This document shows positions 1 to 11,941 of a stretch of 64,000 nucleotides of DNA, one piece after another. Position numbers and translations under genes: made by a program. This stretch comes from Geosiphon pyriformis (Eukaryota > Glomeromycota > Glomeromycetes > Archaeosporales > Geosiphonaceae), in contig JAAOMT010000025.1 of NCBI GenBank assembly GCA_016748015.1, positions 1 through 64,000 on the forward strand. Reading direction: 5' to 3'. Within the stretch, counting starts at the first letter, position 1; the number at the start of each line of letters is the position of its first letter. A model generated the notes under the pieces. The model had not been told where the DNA came from. It ran no database searches and saw only the letters and a program-made list of their open reading frames with translations.

Positions 1-480
1 TAAAAAATTTTAATTAGTTTTTTTTTTCGAAAATTAAAAATTTAATATTATTTTTAATATTTTTTAAAGTTAATTTTTTGAAAATTGGATATTTTGGTGT
101 TTATAAGCAAAATAATTAGAATATCTATTATTATTAAATAAATACTATTTGATAATATTCTTAATAATAATTTTTAAGTTTTTTAATATATTAAATATAT
201 CTCTTTATATTAAAATTTTTACACTAATAATTTTTTATTTGTTGATTTATAAATATACTAATTAGAAAATTTAAAGCAATATAATTAAATAGCTAAGATA
301 AATTAGTTAAAATGATTTTATATTTTTTGTAAAATAATTAAAATAGAATAAATACTCTTAATCTTTTTAAAAATTTAGTTTTATATAATAAAATATATAT
401 TTATATTAATAAATTCACTTTTAATATTTCAAAAAATTTATTAAATAAAATTTTTTCATGTTATAAAATATTATATATAT
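1..480. other. AT-rich flank, no recognised content
   Basis: Very AT-rich DNA made of short A and T runs, with almost no CpG. I see no coding frame, no RNA gene and no clear repeat. It lies directly upstream of LINE copy L1 and could be old decayed repeat or intergenic DNA. Confidence 0.6.
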
Positions 481-481
481 A

Positions 482-551
482 AAAAAACTTCTTTCTTTCT
501 TATCTCTAAAAATTCTCAAAAAAGTGCATTCTCTGCAAAAAGAAGTTTTTT
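482..551 (+). promoter_or_regulatory. Conserved 5'-end hairpin of LINE L1
   Basis: A perfect 13-bp inverted repeat: AAAAAACTTCTTT at 482-494 and its complement AAAGAAGTTTTTT at 539-551, with a 44-nt loop. The same arms occur at the same place in L2 (7685-7751), and a decayed version begins L3. It marks the start of the element. A role in RNA folding or an internal promoter is inference. Confidence 0.6.
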
Positions 552-605
552 TTGTTTTTTTTAGTTTATATCAATATTTTTTTACCTAATAATAACTCAT
601 TTTTC

Positions 606-2489
606 ATGAATATAGAGACTACTACAAGTAGCATCACATTTAAGAAAAAGATGCCTAAGAGTACTTTTTATGGTCCTGCTGGTGGTTTCTTTTCTCAGAA
701 GAAAAAAGTTGTTTTTAGTAATATCAAACACTCTAATGATGAAAGAAATATATTCTTGAGTAAATCTGGGCCTAGTGATAATATATATTCTAACATAGAG
801 AGCCTATCTGGTGATGATGAGGATGTTAGCATGTCTGGTGCAATTGGTGGGTCTCTTTTGAGCTCAGTTGCTACCACACCCAAGGCAAAGTGAGTCAACA
901 CTAGTGCTGTTTTTGGTTCTCCATTCAGTTCTCTCAATTTTTATATAAATGATGATGAAGTTGTACTCCCTCCTCACTTGTTTATCTCTCTTGACAAGAA
1001 GTGAATTGAACCAAAGATCATCAAAACTCTTGTAGAAGTGTCAGTTAAAAAGTTATTTGCTTTAGATATTAATCTCTCAGCTGTAAAAAAGAAATCAGCA
1101 ATGGCAAAAACTCAGTTAATCAGAAAAATTTTTTCATTAGTCAATGGTTTTGGAGAGACCACTACCTCCTCAAAATTTGAAGGGATCATCAGATCTACCT
1201 TTACTTCTGAAAAAAGCATGGAAATGGCCACTTCATTGGTCAGAGAAAAGGGAATTGTCATAAACAGCAATCTCAAAAGACAAGGAATTCATTCAGATCA
1301 GACTGTGTTCATCAAAAAAATTCCCATGAATACACCAAAAAAAATAATCATTGCTGCATTAGCTGAGCTTGGTAAAATTAAGTTGATTAAAGTTCAATTA
1401 ATTGGATTATGGCAAAAGGCTGTAATAGAATTTGCTAAATCAGATCAGACTGAATTTTTGGCTGCTAAATAGTCCTTTCTAATTGGTAAAGATTTGGTAT
1501 ATGTAGCTATAGCTGAAAAAAATTGCAATACTTGGGCATCAAAAAATCAGTTTAAGGCTCTGTTGTTTACTTTGTCTGTAAGTACAACTGCTCATGATCT
1601 GAACACTTTTTTAGATAAGATTGGTGGCAAAACTTGCATTATCAATTGCTTATTTAATACTAACAACTAAATTCACTGCACTGTGATTGGTTTTGAATCT
1701 GAGAAGTGTTTTGAATCTGCATATTGCACTGAGCCAATATTTGGTGGTGTTAAACTTTTTTGGACTAGATTGAATTTGGTTTGCTGTGAGAATTGTGGAC
1801 ATTTTGGTTAATTTGCCATGGAGTGTAATGCATCTACTGCATCCAGTGCTAAATTCTCAAGATTTGTTAAAAAAGTCACTTCAGAAGTACATTGCCTTCA
1901 GCTGGCAAAGCTGTACACAAAAAAGTGTGTTTCTATCTCCTGTTTTGCTGCTTTTGGTAACAAGTCTTGGGTGCAGGTAGTTTCACTTGCTTCTTCTTTT
2001 GGTGGCTCTTATTTCAGTTCTGGTTCTGGTTCTGGTTTTTTTTCTCTTGGTGTTGTTTATGATGAGAAAAATACTGTGGCTGATTATGATAGTTCCTCAA
2101 TTGTCAATTGTTTGGCTTCATTAAAATGCTTTTTGGAGTTGCTAGCTGATCAAGTATCAAGTGTTTTGTGCAGGTTGAATGGTGTGAAGCTGGTGTCCCT
2201 GGTGCTTGTTTCCAAAGTTGGACCTTCAGTTGTCCCTGTTTTTGTGTCATCTATGTCAGATGCTAATATGGTGTTGAATATTTTACAGCCATCTATTCTT
2301 TCTCTATCTTCCAAGATGAAAGAAAAGTCAGTTGATTTGGGTTTGAGTAGTTCAAAAGTTCTGACTTCCAAAGTTGGTGGGTTGGAATCTAAAATAATAG
2401 CTCTTGAAATTTCTATTAACTCAATATTGGAGAAGTTAAATCTGTTATGCGTGAATTCAGGCTCCTTGGCACATCATTTGCATCAATGA
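606..2489 (+). pseudogene. LINE L1 ORF1: RRM/CCHC nucleic-acid-binding protein
   Basis: One reading frame of 628 codons starting at ATG 606, with no frameshift but five premature stops (891 TGA, 1002 TGA, 1470 TAG, 1668 TAA, 1809 TAA). The N-terminus is basic and Ser-rich. An RRM-like segment lies around 1300-1460, with VFIKKIPMNTP as a strand-1-like motif and WQKAVIEF as an RNP1-like strand. A zinc knuckle follows at about 1785-1830 (CENCG...EC); its His codon is one of the stops. The C-terminal third is Ser/Val/Leu-rich. Such proteins coat LINE RNA in the retrotransposition RNP. The stop at 1002 sits where copies suggest Trp and the one at 891 where Arg is expected, which fits transitions. 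The terminal TGA overlaps the ORF2 start (ATGA). Confidence 0.85.
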
Positions 2490-5400
2490 ATGAGCTTGTT
2501 TGAAGGGTGGCTACATGTAATACTAGAGATATAACAAATTTAGCTAAACAAAATAACATTCTTTGTTGACATAAGAATTTGGGTAATATGATTTCTATTG
2601 TTACTAAGACAAAATTGAGGTCTAATATTAAGCTTTGGATTATAAATAAGTTTAATGGTGTCCAAGTTTTCATCACTGGTATGGATGTTGGTTTTTAAGA
2701 TGCTGGTGTTGCCATAATTATGGACACTTTTTTGGCTCAACATGTGTCAAAAATAGATAAGATTCCTGGTTAGTTAATTTTTGTGTGTTTTTGTTCAAAA
2801 ACAAGCCTTCAGTTATGATCTTGAATCTGTACACTGGTATATCCTTTGGCACACATTTTGGTCAAGCTGCTGATATTAATTCTATAATTTCAAAGATGGT
2901 TAATTCCAGCTTTTTTGTAGTTTTGGGTGGTGACTTTAATAAAAATGGATCTCAGAAAAGTGCAAGTTTCAAGTTCTGTTTGGGATTGGACTTAGTTAAT
3001 ACTTTTGATGAATACTTACTAACCAAAGCTACTACTTGGAGCAATTCTAAGAGTGTTGAAAGGGTGATTGATTTTATTCTAGTGAGTAGAAATTTGGCAT
3101 CTGCTATTGCATTGCATAAAGTCAAGGATGTGTCTAAGTTTTTTGATACAAATCATAAGTCAGTTTTAGTTTCAATTAGTTTGGGTAAACTACTGGATGT
3201 CCATCTTATTAGCATTTGTAGGCAAGCCAACCAAGAACAGTAGAAATTCAAATTAAGAGGTGCAGATGATGTTTAGTAGTTGAGCTTTAAAGATCATTTG
3301 TCTATTAAGTTGTTGGCTAGATCAGATATGTTTAAAAAAGTGAGTGATATTGGTGACTTAAATACAATGTGGAAAATGCTAAAAGAGGCTGTAGTACAAG
3401 CTGCCAATACAGTTTTTTCTAAAATTTGGTATAGTAAATGTGATTGTTCAAGAAATAAACAATTTTTGAGGTTCTTTAAATTAGAACTGCTTGTTGTAAA
3501 GGTTGTAAAATGTTAGAATTCTGGTGATCTTTTGAATTTTGACTGTCTTATTAAGGTCTGGTTGGCTATTGATGGTGCTGAAGCTTCCAAGATTGATAGC
3601 ATAATTTTAACTGGTGTGAGCTCAATGGAATTGATTAAGCATTTGTCAATAATAAGAAAAAAGTATCAAAGGTCCAAGTATTGTGAGTCTAAAATTGCTA
3701 AGGATACTGTTATAAGAAAGACTATTAACCGCTATATGGAAAATTTTTGTTCTGACAAAGAGGGGATGATAAAAAACATTCTGGAATGTCTATTTTGCAA
3801 GGTAGTTTTGGATTACTTGGTAGTGGATGATGAGCTGGTAGTTGAACCTAAAAAAGTAATGCTCAAGGTTGATAAAATTATGGAAGGATAGACAAGGAAG
3901 TGATTAATTATCCCAAGAATACCTAATCTTTGGTCTCAACAATATATGCCTCTAGATTATGTAGATAATAATGCTTTCTCTGGTGTGATGAATAAAATTG
4001 GTATGGAAAAATTGTCTTTGGTTGTTGATAATTTACTAAATGATAAAGCAGCTGAGTTGTTAGGAATACCTAATGAGCTATGGAAGCATTGTAGTGAGAA
4101 GGTTTTGACCTGTCTTTTGAGGCTGTTGAATTTGTGTTTAAGTCAAGATGTGGTTCCTAATCTCTAGAAGAAAGTGTGAATTTCAATAATTCTGAAATCT
4201 TACAAGTAGAATAGTGTTCTAACAAATATTAAGCCTATCATATTAGTTAATACTGTATGTAAAATACTATCTAAGATTCTATTTGATCAAATATTATTGG
4301 CTTGTAGCAAGTTTAATGTTTTTTGTAATGACTATTTTTTAGTATTGAAGGATACTTCCATCCAGTCTCCTATTTTTGCTATTGGATCAGTTGTTGAAGA
4401 TGCTCTGGAAAAAAACAAAGAGCTTTAGTTGGTACTACAGGACATGTGCAAAGTCTATGATTTGGTAGACTGGCATCATTTGTGAGTGAGCTTGTATTGC
4501 ATCAAGATATGTAAACGCTTCATCAAATTTTTTGGTAACATCTATGAGAACCAGATTAACAGAGTAATAATAGACTTTGGGCTCTCAAATGGCTACAGAA
4601 TACAGAATAGGTTAGATCAAGGAGAAGTTTTCTCTCCACTACTTTGGAGGATCTTTTATGACTCACTTCTGTGTGAGGTAAAAAGGCACAAACTCTTATG
4701 TGGGTACAGAATTAATTCTAGATTCATGGCTAAGTTTGGCAAAATTAAGACAAGTGGAGGAAAAATTTTTTTTTTGGCTGCTGGTGCTTTTGTTGATGAT
4801 ATGATTTGAATTGGTAGTAGTCATGCATCTACGCAGTATATTTTGAACATTGCAAGTGAATTTTTTATGATCAATAACATCTCAATTAATATTAATAAAA
4901 CAGTAACTATTCCAATTTATCAAGAGATTAAAAATGCCTCATTGTTGATTAATGGGTTGCCAATTTTAATTGTTAAAAAGGAGAAGCCACACTGATATTT
5001 AAGCATATTTCTATCAACTGAGAGTCTCTCTAAACCCAAGCTTATGTAGATGTCAAGTTTTTTTTTAATGTAGTGTTGAGGAAGGCTATTACAAACAAAC
5101 AATTCTGTTATTTGGTATCAGCAGTCTTGCAACCTATAGTTAGCTATTGTATACAATTCAGTTTTGTCTCTTCAGTTGTGTGTCGAAAGTAGAACATTAT
5201 GGTTAGGAAAAGTCTTAGAGCCAAAGCTAGTTTACCATGTGACTTTCCCAGTGAGGTCTTACACCATCTTTCTTTGTATGGTTTGAAGCTCTTTAAGCAA
5301 GTACAGTTTGAAAGAAAGCTGGCATCACTAATCTCTTTCTCCAATAGCCATAGTATTCTGAGACACTTATTTGTTCATAGATTCTTGGATTTACAAGTTC

Positions 5401-7164
5401 TGGGGTGGTCTCTTCTAGATCTTTTACAATTTTTTGTTAGGTTGTGTGTTAGTCTTGTAAGCAATTTTTTGGCTGGAGTGGTAAAGATTTTTTTGGAGAA
5501 TAAGTTGTCATTAACAAACAATTTGCCTTTTGCCTTTTGTGGATTTGGTAACTTTCTAATGTCTGGCATTCTGGGTCAGTTCTTGTATTTCAAATCTGTT
5601 TTATTGTTGAAGTGTTTTGGTGTTGTATTTGATGACAGACTTCTTGATAAAAAAGGAAAGGTGATAGACTGGAAGACATTTTGTCATTGAAAGCAGTTAG
5701 ACTCAAGGGGTCCAGTGCTTCACTGGTTCTTATTGGCTTTTGATTTTATGATCAAATCTGTTTCTTTGGGGGTTAGAACTACTTCTGCTAGTAGAAAAAA
5801 TGTGCTGAGTGTCTTAGATTCTGATAGATTTTTTGATGTTTATGATAGTTTATTGGAAGTGTGATCTGATTGTATTGAAGTTTATACAGATGGATTCTTA
5901 ATATATGCTGGTTCTGCTAAAGTGGCAGGTGGAATGGCTGCATACTTTCTGGCTGTAGATGCAGGTATTGGGATTAGAGTGGCTGGACTTTTGTCCTCTA
6001 CTTTGACTAAATTGCAAGCTGTAGTATTGGCATTGGAGTGTGTTCCATCTTTGTGCTCAGTGGTTTTGTATTTGGATAGTTAATCTGTGATTAGTGCATG
6101 TATTTCTGAGACCTCTTTCACTACACCTGACTTCTGTAATCAATGTTAGATCAAAAAATTACATATAAACAATCTCCTTAGGAGTAAAAATATTTCTATT
6201 AAGTGGGTAAAAGTTAAGGAACATTCAGGTGTAGTGGACAACATTAAGGCTGATGTTTTGGCTAATAAAATAACTTCCTTATCTCTTTCTTTGCCAGTTG
6301 GAATTCGGGAAAGGTTTCTGGTTGCTAAGGGAACTGCTGTATCTGGTAATGCTTGTTATTTTGTTCGAGATTTGTACTGGTCAATATGCCGTGCTTGTTG
6401 GGAGGCTGGTTCAAGTTTTGATATAGTTCCAGATATTATGATTAGGGAAATAGATTGGGGAACTACTGCAGCAGTTTGGCACTTTGATTCACATATGCTG
6501 TTTGAGTTTACCAGTAGAAAATCAGCCAATTTGCACACTTATTTGATGAACACTGTATACAGATGGTTGCTGGTTGCAGTTAGAAAAAAGTTGTATAAGA
6601 GAAGTTATCCTGAGTGTTATGCTTGATGTGTGGTGAAGTGAAGTTCTTTGATCATGTTTTTACTTGTTCTGGCGACTTTGGTCTCTGTGAGGACATTTTG
6701 GTTGAAGCTGCTAAAAAGTGGATGTCAATGTCTGGTCTTTCGAATTCATCTATATCTGCTATTCTGCTTTTACTTTTGTCATGTTTCTTGGATATAAGTT
6801 TTTATACAGCAGTTTGTAAAGGTTTTGTAATGAAAGATTGATATGTTGAAGCTATCTTAGTTTTTGAGAGGAAAAAAAAAGCTGTTCTAGCTCTTGTTGA
6901 ATACATCAGGTTTGTGATGGAGTTGCATTGCAATAAAATATGAACTATTAGGGCCAAGCATAGGGTGAATATGGAAAAAGCTGGCTTGATTGAAGATAAT
7001 GGTTTGATTTCTGGCTTGTCTGGCAGGGTGGTTTCCAGGTTGTCAGCTGGTATTGTCTATATGCTTGATGTTATAGAATTCTTTGCTGTTAGGTTTGGTA
7101 GACACAAATTGTATCATTTTTTTCTGGTTTGGATGATGATGCTTTTGTCAACATAAGTGCATAG
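2486..7164 (+). pseudogene. LINE L1 ORF2: endonuclease / RT / RNase H / zinc finger
   Basis: The multidomain enzyme for target-primed reverse transcription. It starts at ATG 2486, overlapping the ORF1 stop. The EEP endonuclease (about 2500-3240) shows GGDFN near 2929 and a TTWSN...IDFI segment. Its early catalytic Glu is Lys (IVTKTKL) and the final D-H pair reads TNH. RT follows (about 3950-5160) with LDQGEVFSPLLW at 4609-4644 and FVDD near 4790. RNase H (about 5870-6260) has YTDG and YLDS, but the central Glu is Lys (LTKLQAV). The C-terminal finger at about 6617-6665 reads CLMCG...DHVFTC. There are one-base-type frameshifts near 2780, 5038 and 6610, plus many in-frame stops. The predicted natural stop is TAG 7162-7164, judged from L2 and L3. 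Confidence 0.88.
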
Positions 7165-7300
7165 TGTTGTTTTGTCTGATCTAAGTGGCTGACCACATGT
7201 AATCTGTGCATAAGCTGCATTTAGTTGGTTTCACTTAGTTTGGTTTTATGTACTAGATAGCAGTTAGGCTTCACTTGTAAAACTTGTAATAAAAAAAAAT
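7165..7300 (+). other. LINE L1 3' UTR and A-rich tail
   Basis: About 135 bases follow ORF2 and end in TTGTAATAAAAAAAAA. The segment aligns with the ends of L2 (24442-24586), L3 (43289-43316 plus 53319-53438) and, more distantly, D1 (about 55690-55810). A shared tail of this kind is what the LINE RT is expected to recognise when priming. Confidence 0.7.
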
Positions 7301-7680
7301 TATGTATTATTTAATTATAATTGTATAATTTTTTTAAACTTTAAATTTGTAAATCAAATTATTTTTTTGTATATAATAATCTAGCTTACATAAAGATTTA
7401 CACAATAATTTTAATTAAGAAGTAAAATTTACAAACAATACAAATCTAATTGCTTTTTAACAAAAAAATAATATTTATAAATAAAAAATATTCAAAATTA
7501 TATATTGTTAATTTATATTAAACTAAGTCTTAAGTTAAAAAATAAAATTTTAAAAGAACAAATATTAAGAATTAATAAAATATTAATTTATTTATACAAT
7601 AGCAAAATATATAGATTATTTAATTATTTTTTAATTATTATTAGTATTTTTATTAAATAAAAATAAAAACTTAATAAATT
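7301..7680. other. AT-rich spacer between L1 and L2
   Basis: A strongly AT-rich spacer without a coding frame or a recognisable repeat. I could not identify target-site duplications of L1 or L2 in it because of low complexity. Confidence 0.6.
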
Positions 7681-7684
7681 AAAA

Positions 7685-7751
7685 AAAAAACTTCTTTCTT
7701 TCATACATCCACATATCCCTAAAAAGTGTTTTTCTAAAAAAGAAGTTTTTT
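7685..7751 (+). promoter_or_regulatory. Conserved 5'-end hairpin of LINE L2
   Basis: Arms at 7685-7697 and 7739-7751 are identical to the 13-bp arms of L1, while the loop has diverged. Conservation of the stem in a copy this decayed supports it as a real terminal structure of the family. Confidence 0.6.
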
Positions 7752-7821
7752 TATTTTTTCTTATTAGTTTATTTCACAATTTTTTTTTCTAATAACTTTT
7801 TTTTCTAATAACTCTTTTTTC

Positions 7822-9690
7822 GTGGACTTGGAAGCTGCTTCTAGTAGCAATATGTCTAAAAAAAAAGCACTTAAGAGTGTTTTTTATGGTCTTGCAGATG
7901 GCTTCTTCTCACAGAAGAAAAAAGTCGTGTTTGAAAATATTAAACACTTAAATGATGAAAAAAATATCTCTTTAAACAAGTCTGGACTTGGTAATAATGT
8001 GTTCTCTAATGTGAATAGTTTGTTTGGTAATAAAAAAAGTGCTAATATGACTGGCATTAATGTTGGGTCTTTTTTGGATTTGGCTGTTAACACTTTCAAA
8101 GCAAAGCATATTAATACTAGTGTTGTTTTTAGTTCTCCACTTGGATCTTCTAATTTTGTTATAGATAATAATAAAGAAGTCTCTCTTCTTTCTCATCTTC
8201 TAATCTTCTTAGATAAGAAATAAATTGACCCAAAAATTATTAAGACTCAGATAGAAGTTGCTGTTAAGAAGTTATTTGCTTTAGATATTAATCTTTCAGC
8301 AGTGAAAAGCAAATCAGTAATGGTAAAAACTCAAGTAATTAGAAAATTATTTTCAATAGTCAATGGTTTTGGGAAGGCCACTACTCTCTCAAAATTTGAA
8401 GGAATTATCTAATCAATGTTTACTTCTGAGAAAAGCATAAATAAGGTCATATTATTGGCTAGGGAGAAGGAAATCATTATAAACACCAATCTCAAAAGAC
8501 AAAACATCTATTCAGATTGGGCTGTGGTGATCAAAAAAATTCCTATAAATATGTCTAAAGAAATGATTATTGCCATAGTTGCCAAGTTTGGTAAGATTAA
8601 GTCAATTAGAATTCAATTAATTGAAATGTGGCAAAAAACTGTAGTAGAATTCACAGAGGTGGATCAAACTAAACAGCTAGCTTCAAAGTAATCATTTCTA
8701 ATCAGAAAAGACTTTGTGCATGTGGCTATGGCTGTGAAAGATTGTGAAACTTAAGCCTCTAGAAATCAGTTTAGGGCATTGCTGTTTACTCTGTCTGTAG
8801 GAACAACAGCTTATGATTTGGACACTCTATTAAACAGGGCTGATAAGAAAACCTGCATTATAAATTGATTATTAGACACTAGCAACAGATTCTGTTGTGC
8901 TGTTGTTGGTTTTAAATCTGATAAAAATTTGGAATTTGCTTTTTGCATGGAGCCAATTTTGGGTGGTGTCAAATTATCTTGGACAAAATTGGATCTGGTT
9001 TGATGTGGCAAATATAATAAATTCAGCTATTTTGCTTTAGAATGTGATATGATAGATGCACTCACTGTCTATATCTCAAATTTATTTAAAAAGTTTTCTT
9101 CTAATGAAACTTGTTTCCAGCTAGCAAGATTGTATGCCAAGAAAAATGTTCCTATTGCTTAACCAGCTGTCTTTGGTGGCAAATTATGGACTCAAGTGGT
9201 TTCAATAACATCTGTTTCTCATGATTTATTTGCTGGTTCTGGTTCTGGCTTTCTTTTAATTAATATCTTAGGTTTTAATAAAACCTCTTCTTTTGCATTA
9301 TTGAATGAATTTTCTCTAGGCACTTGTTTGTTTTCTGTGAAATACTCTTTGGAGCTTTTGGCTGACTGTGTTTCTGTCATTGTTTGCAAGCTTAATATTG
9401 TAAAATTGATACTTTCAACTGTCTTTCATCTTCCTTGTGTCTCTGTCAGTCTATTGGCTGTTAATTCTAATATAGTTTTGGATAACTTAAGGGATTTGTC
9501 TCTACCTTTTTCTCCAGTCACTGTTGATACCTTAATTTTGGGTTCAAGTAGCTCTAAAATATTGACTACCAAGATTAACAGCTTGAAGTTGAAGTTGGTG
9601 GCTTTCAAGATTTCTATTGGTTCAGTTTTGGTAAAGTTAAATCTCTTGTATACTAGTTTGGTTTTTTCTGCTAACTCTTCCTCTCAATGA
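7822..9690 (+). pseudogene. LINE L2 ORF1: RRM/CCHC nucleic-acid-binding protein
   Basis: One frame of 623 codons without frameshift, colinear with L1 ORF1. The first codon is GTG where L1 and L3 have ATG, so the start is lost or lies at an internal ATG. Premature stops include 8221 TAA, 8410 TAA and 8689 TAA, with further ones near 8752, 8866, 8998 and 9158. The RRM-like segment is at about 8530-8670 (VVIKKIPIN, WQKTVVEF). The zinc knuckle at about 9000-9045 has lost its first Cys to a stop and its His reads Tyr. The final TGA at 9688-9690 again overlaps ATG 9687 of ORF2, so the ATGA coupling is a family trait. Confidence 0.85.
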
Positions 9691-11023
9691 ACAAGTTGGT
9701 TTGGAAAATAGCCATGTGTAATGTTCGGAGTATCAATGTCCCTGCCAAACAAGTGGATGTTGTTTATTGGCACAAAGACTCAGAAAATATAATTTCAATT
9801 GTAATGAAAACTAAGTTAAAGTCTAGTATTAGGTTATAAATAATAAATAAGTTTAATGGTGTTCAGATTTTTGCATCTGGTTTGAATAAAAGCTTTCTTG
9901 GTACTAGAGTGGCTATTATTATAAACAATTTTCTGGTGTGACATATGTCTAAAGTAAAGGAAATTTCTGGTCAGATTATTTTAGTAAGATTTTTGTTCAA
10001 AAAAAAACTGTTCATTTCAATCTTGGGTTTATATACTAGTGTATTTGCTGAAATAAAATTTGGTCAAGCATTATGTGTCAATTTTTTTATTGCCAAGGCT
10101 ACCAATTCAAGTACTTTTGTGGTGCTAAGTGGTGATTTCAATAAAAATGGCTCAAAGAAAAGTACTAGTTTCAAGTTTTGTGTTAATTTAGGTTTAGTCA
10201 ACTCATTTTATGGACATTCTTTGGTCAAAGCTCATACATAGAACAATTCTAGAAGAGTCAAAAAAATTATTGATTTTATTTTTGTGAACCAGCATCTGAT
10301 ATCTGTGACTGCCAATTATAAGGTAGATTTGGTGCCTAATTTTTTTAATACTAACTACAGAGCAGTTTTAATCATGATTGGTTTGGGTGGTCTATTAGAC
10401 TTTTGTCTTAATAATCAATATAGGCAAGCTAACAAAGATAAATAGAAGTTCAGAATTAAGAAAGCAGATAAAAATAAGTAGTCTCAGTTTAGAAAGTGTT
10501 TTTTGGGAAGATTCCTGAAAAAATTATAGACTTTAATTGTGCAAAAAACTGTGGTCACTTGGACACAATGTGCAAAATTCTGATGAAAGTGGTGGCTAGT
10601 GCTGCTGATGAAACTTTCTCCAAGCTTTGGTTTAGAGAGCTCGATTGTGCAAAAAATAAACTTTCATCTAAATTTTTTCAACTGGAATTGTTGGTGGCTA
10701 AGATTGTAAAGTGTTTGGTCTTAAAACAGGATCCAAAAGTTGATCATCTTATTAATATTTGGACTGTTATCAATGAGGCAGAAGCTAGTAAAATTAAGAT
10801 TATGTTTAACAGTGAGACCTGTCTAAATGAAATTATATATAAACTTTCTTGAGTCAAAAAAAATTATCACAAATCTAAATATCACAAATTCAAGGTTGTC
10901 AGAGATGTTTTTATTAGAAAAGTTATAGATAAATATATGAAAAATTTCTGCTCTAATAAAGACAAGATGATTAAAAGTGTGTTGAACTAGTCTTTCCAAA
11001 AAATGGTGTTAATTACTTGGTAG
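9687..11023 (+). pseudogene. LINE L2 ORF2, 5' half: endonuclease region
   Basis: It starts at ATG 9687 and covers the EEP endonuclease and the linker before RT. SGDFN near 10131 keeps the GDFN motif. The early Glu is Lys (IVMKTKL) and the terminal motif reads TNY instead of a D-H pair, so the enzyme would be inactive. A frameshift lies near 10495. The frame is cut at 11023 by the 5' LTR of gypsy A and continues at 21113. Confidence 0.85.
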
Positions 11024-11094
11024 TGTTACTTATAAAATATAAGAAGTATATTAGCATATAAATTAGCCAATTAGAAATAGCCATAGTAAATATG

Positions 11095-11254
11095 GAATTT
11101 CAGGATTCCTTTCAGAAGAATTGCAGGATTCCAGAAATTTCAGAATTCTCATACAAGGAATTGCAGGATTCCAAAATTCCAGGATTCCTCTCAAAAGAAT
11201 TACAGGATTCTAGAAATTTCAGGATTCCTGGTGTGAAGAATTAAGGAATCAAGA
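11095..11254 (+). repeat. Four 40-bp tandem subrepeats in the U3 region
   Basis: Units begin at about 11095, 11135, 11175 and 11215 and share a core of the form AATTTCAGGATTCC...AATTGCAGGATTCC. They lie directly upstream of the TATA box. Equivalent GGATTCC-rich arrays occur in all six LTRs of A, B and C. An enhancer-like role is inference from position. Confidence 0.75.
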
Positions 11255-11267
11255 AATCTTAATTATG

Positions 11268-11276
11268 TATATATAG
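11268..11276 (+). promoter_or_regulatory. TATA box of LTR A
   Basis: TATATATAG lies about 245 bases into the LTR. It is conserved in every LTR here: 20501-20509 (A 3'), 33138-33146 and 42353-42361 (B), and on the minus strand at 43925-43933 and 53089-53097 (C). Conservation inside heavily mutated LTRs supports it as the core promoter. Confidence 0.7.
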
Positions 11277-11881
11277 CAGTAGTATTAGAAGTAGAAAAAA
11301 ACAGACCCTTTAGTTTAAATTTGATCTAAGCAACCTTCCATATCACAAATAAATAATTATTCAATATCTCAAATTCACTTTCCACTATCAATACTTCATG
11401 TTGATAGTAATTGATACTTAATCACACTGGAACAATAGCTTTTGATCATGACTATTGATAAGATACTAACATTTATTGTCTTGGCTTATTTCTTTATTTT
11501 CTTGTATTTCTTTTACTTTTTTTGTTATTTCTTATTTACTAATTGATTAAAGGATTAAAAGCACTAAGTTATTAATGTCACAGATAGTCTGGTAAAAAAC
11601 CCCAAAGGAAAGATATAAGAATTGAATATTAAGGATAGCTTACCAAAAGGGCATCTCTGCCAAATTACTGGCCACCATGCTGAAGAAAAAATTCGATGGA
11701 ATTGTAATTCCAAGAGGCTACTGAAAAGACAACAATTGAATCTCTGTCCATTATACAAAAGACTCAACCAAAACCTTTAGATCCATAATACTTTCAGATT
11801 TTCAACACTAATTTAGTTATTGAGCACCAAGCTACAGGTTTGTTATTTGATTTGAGATTCCAAATAATCACCTGTAACATT

Positions 11882-11890
11882 TGGTGCTCC
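11882..11890 (+). other. Primer binding site of gypsy A
   Basis: TGGTGCTCC begins two bases after the LTR end, as expected for a PBS complementary to a tRNA 3' CCA end. The same motif follows the 5' LTR in B (33768) and, on the minus strand, in C (52468-52476). I cannot assign the tRNA. Confidence 0.65.
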
Positions 11891-11941
11891 CTATGAGATA
11901 TAATTCTACAGAGAACCAGCATCAACAACAACCATCCAAAA

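Larger units (their letters stand above)
481..7300 (+). mobile_element. LINE (non-LTR retrotransposon) copy L1, full length, decayed
   Basis: This copy runs from a 5' hairpin region to an A-rich 3' tail and carries two overlapping ORFs. ORF1 is nucleic-acid-binding; ORF2 has an endonuclease, RT, RNase H and zinc finger. Two further copies in the window (L2, L3) align along its whole length, which sets the boundaries. It is uninterrupted and so serves as the reference for locating the insertions in L2 and L3. Clade placement (Tad/I-like, because APE endonuclease and RNase H occur together) is inference. Premature stops and a few frameshifts make it non-autonomous. Confidence 0.92.
7681..11023 (+). 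mobile_element. LINE copy L2, 5' part (split by gypsy A)
   Basis: Same family as L1, starting with the same hairpin and continuing through ORF1 and the endonuclease part of ORF2. Homology to L1 stops at the LTR of element A at 11024, at the position equivalent to about L1 3820, and resumes at 21113. Confidence 0.92.
11024..11879 (+). repeat. 5' LTR of gypsy A
   Basis: The LTR starts TGTTAC and ends GTAACA, giving 6-bp inverted termini. It has 40-bp subrepeats, a TATA box and AATAAA (11348-11353). In the first roughly 120 bases I count 18 differences from the 3' LTR, 17 of them transitions. Confidence 0.93.

Noticed and set aside
11095-11254. CRISPR-like array
   Set aside because: The 40-bp units are directly contiguous without unique spacers, lie inside an LTR, and recur in every LTR of the family.
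11882-11890. Assignment of the primer tRNA from the PBS
   Set aside because: TGGTGCTCC fits a CCA-ending tRNA, but the window contains no tRNA gene to match and I cannot search for one.
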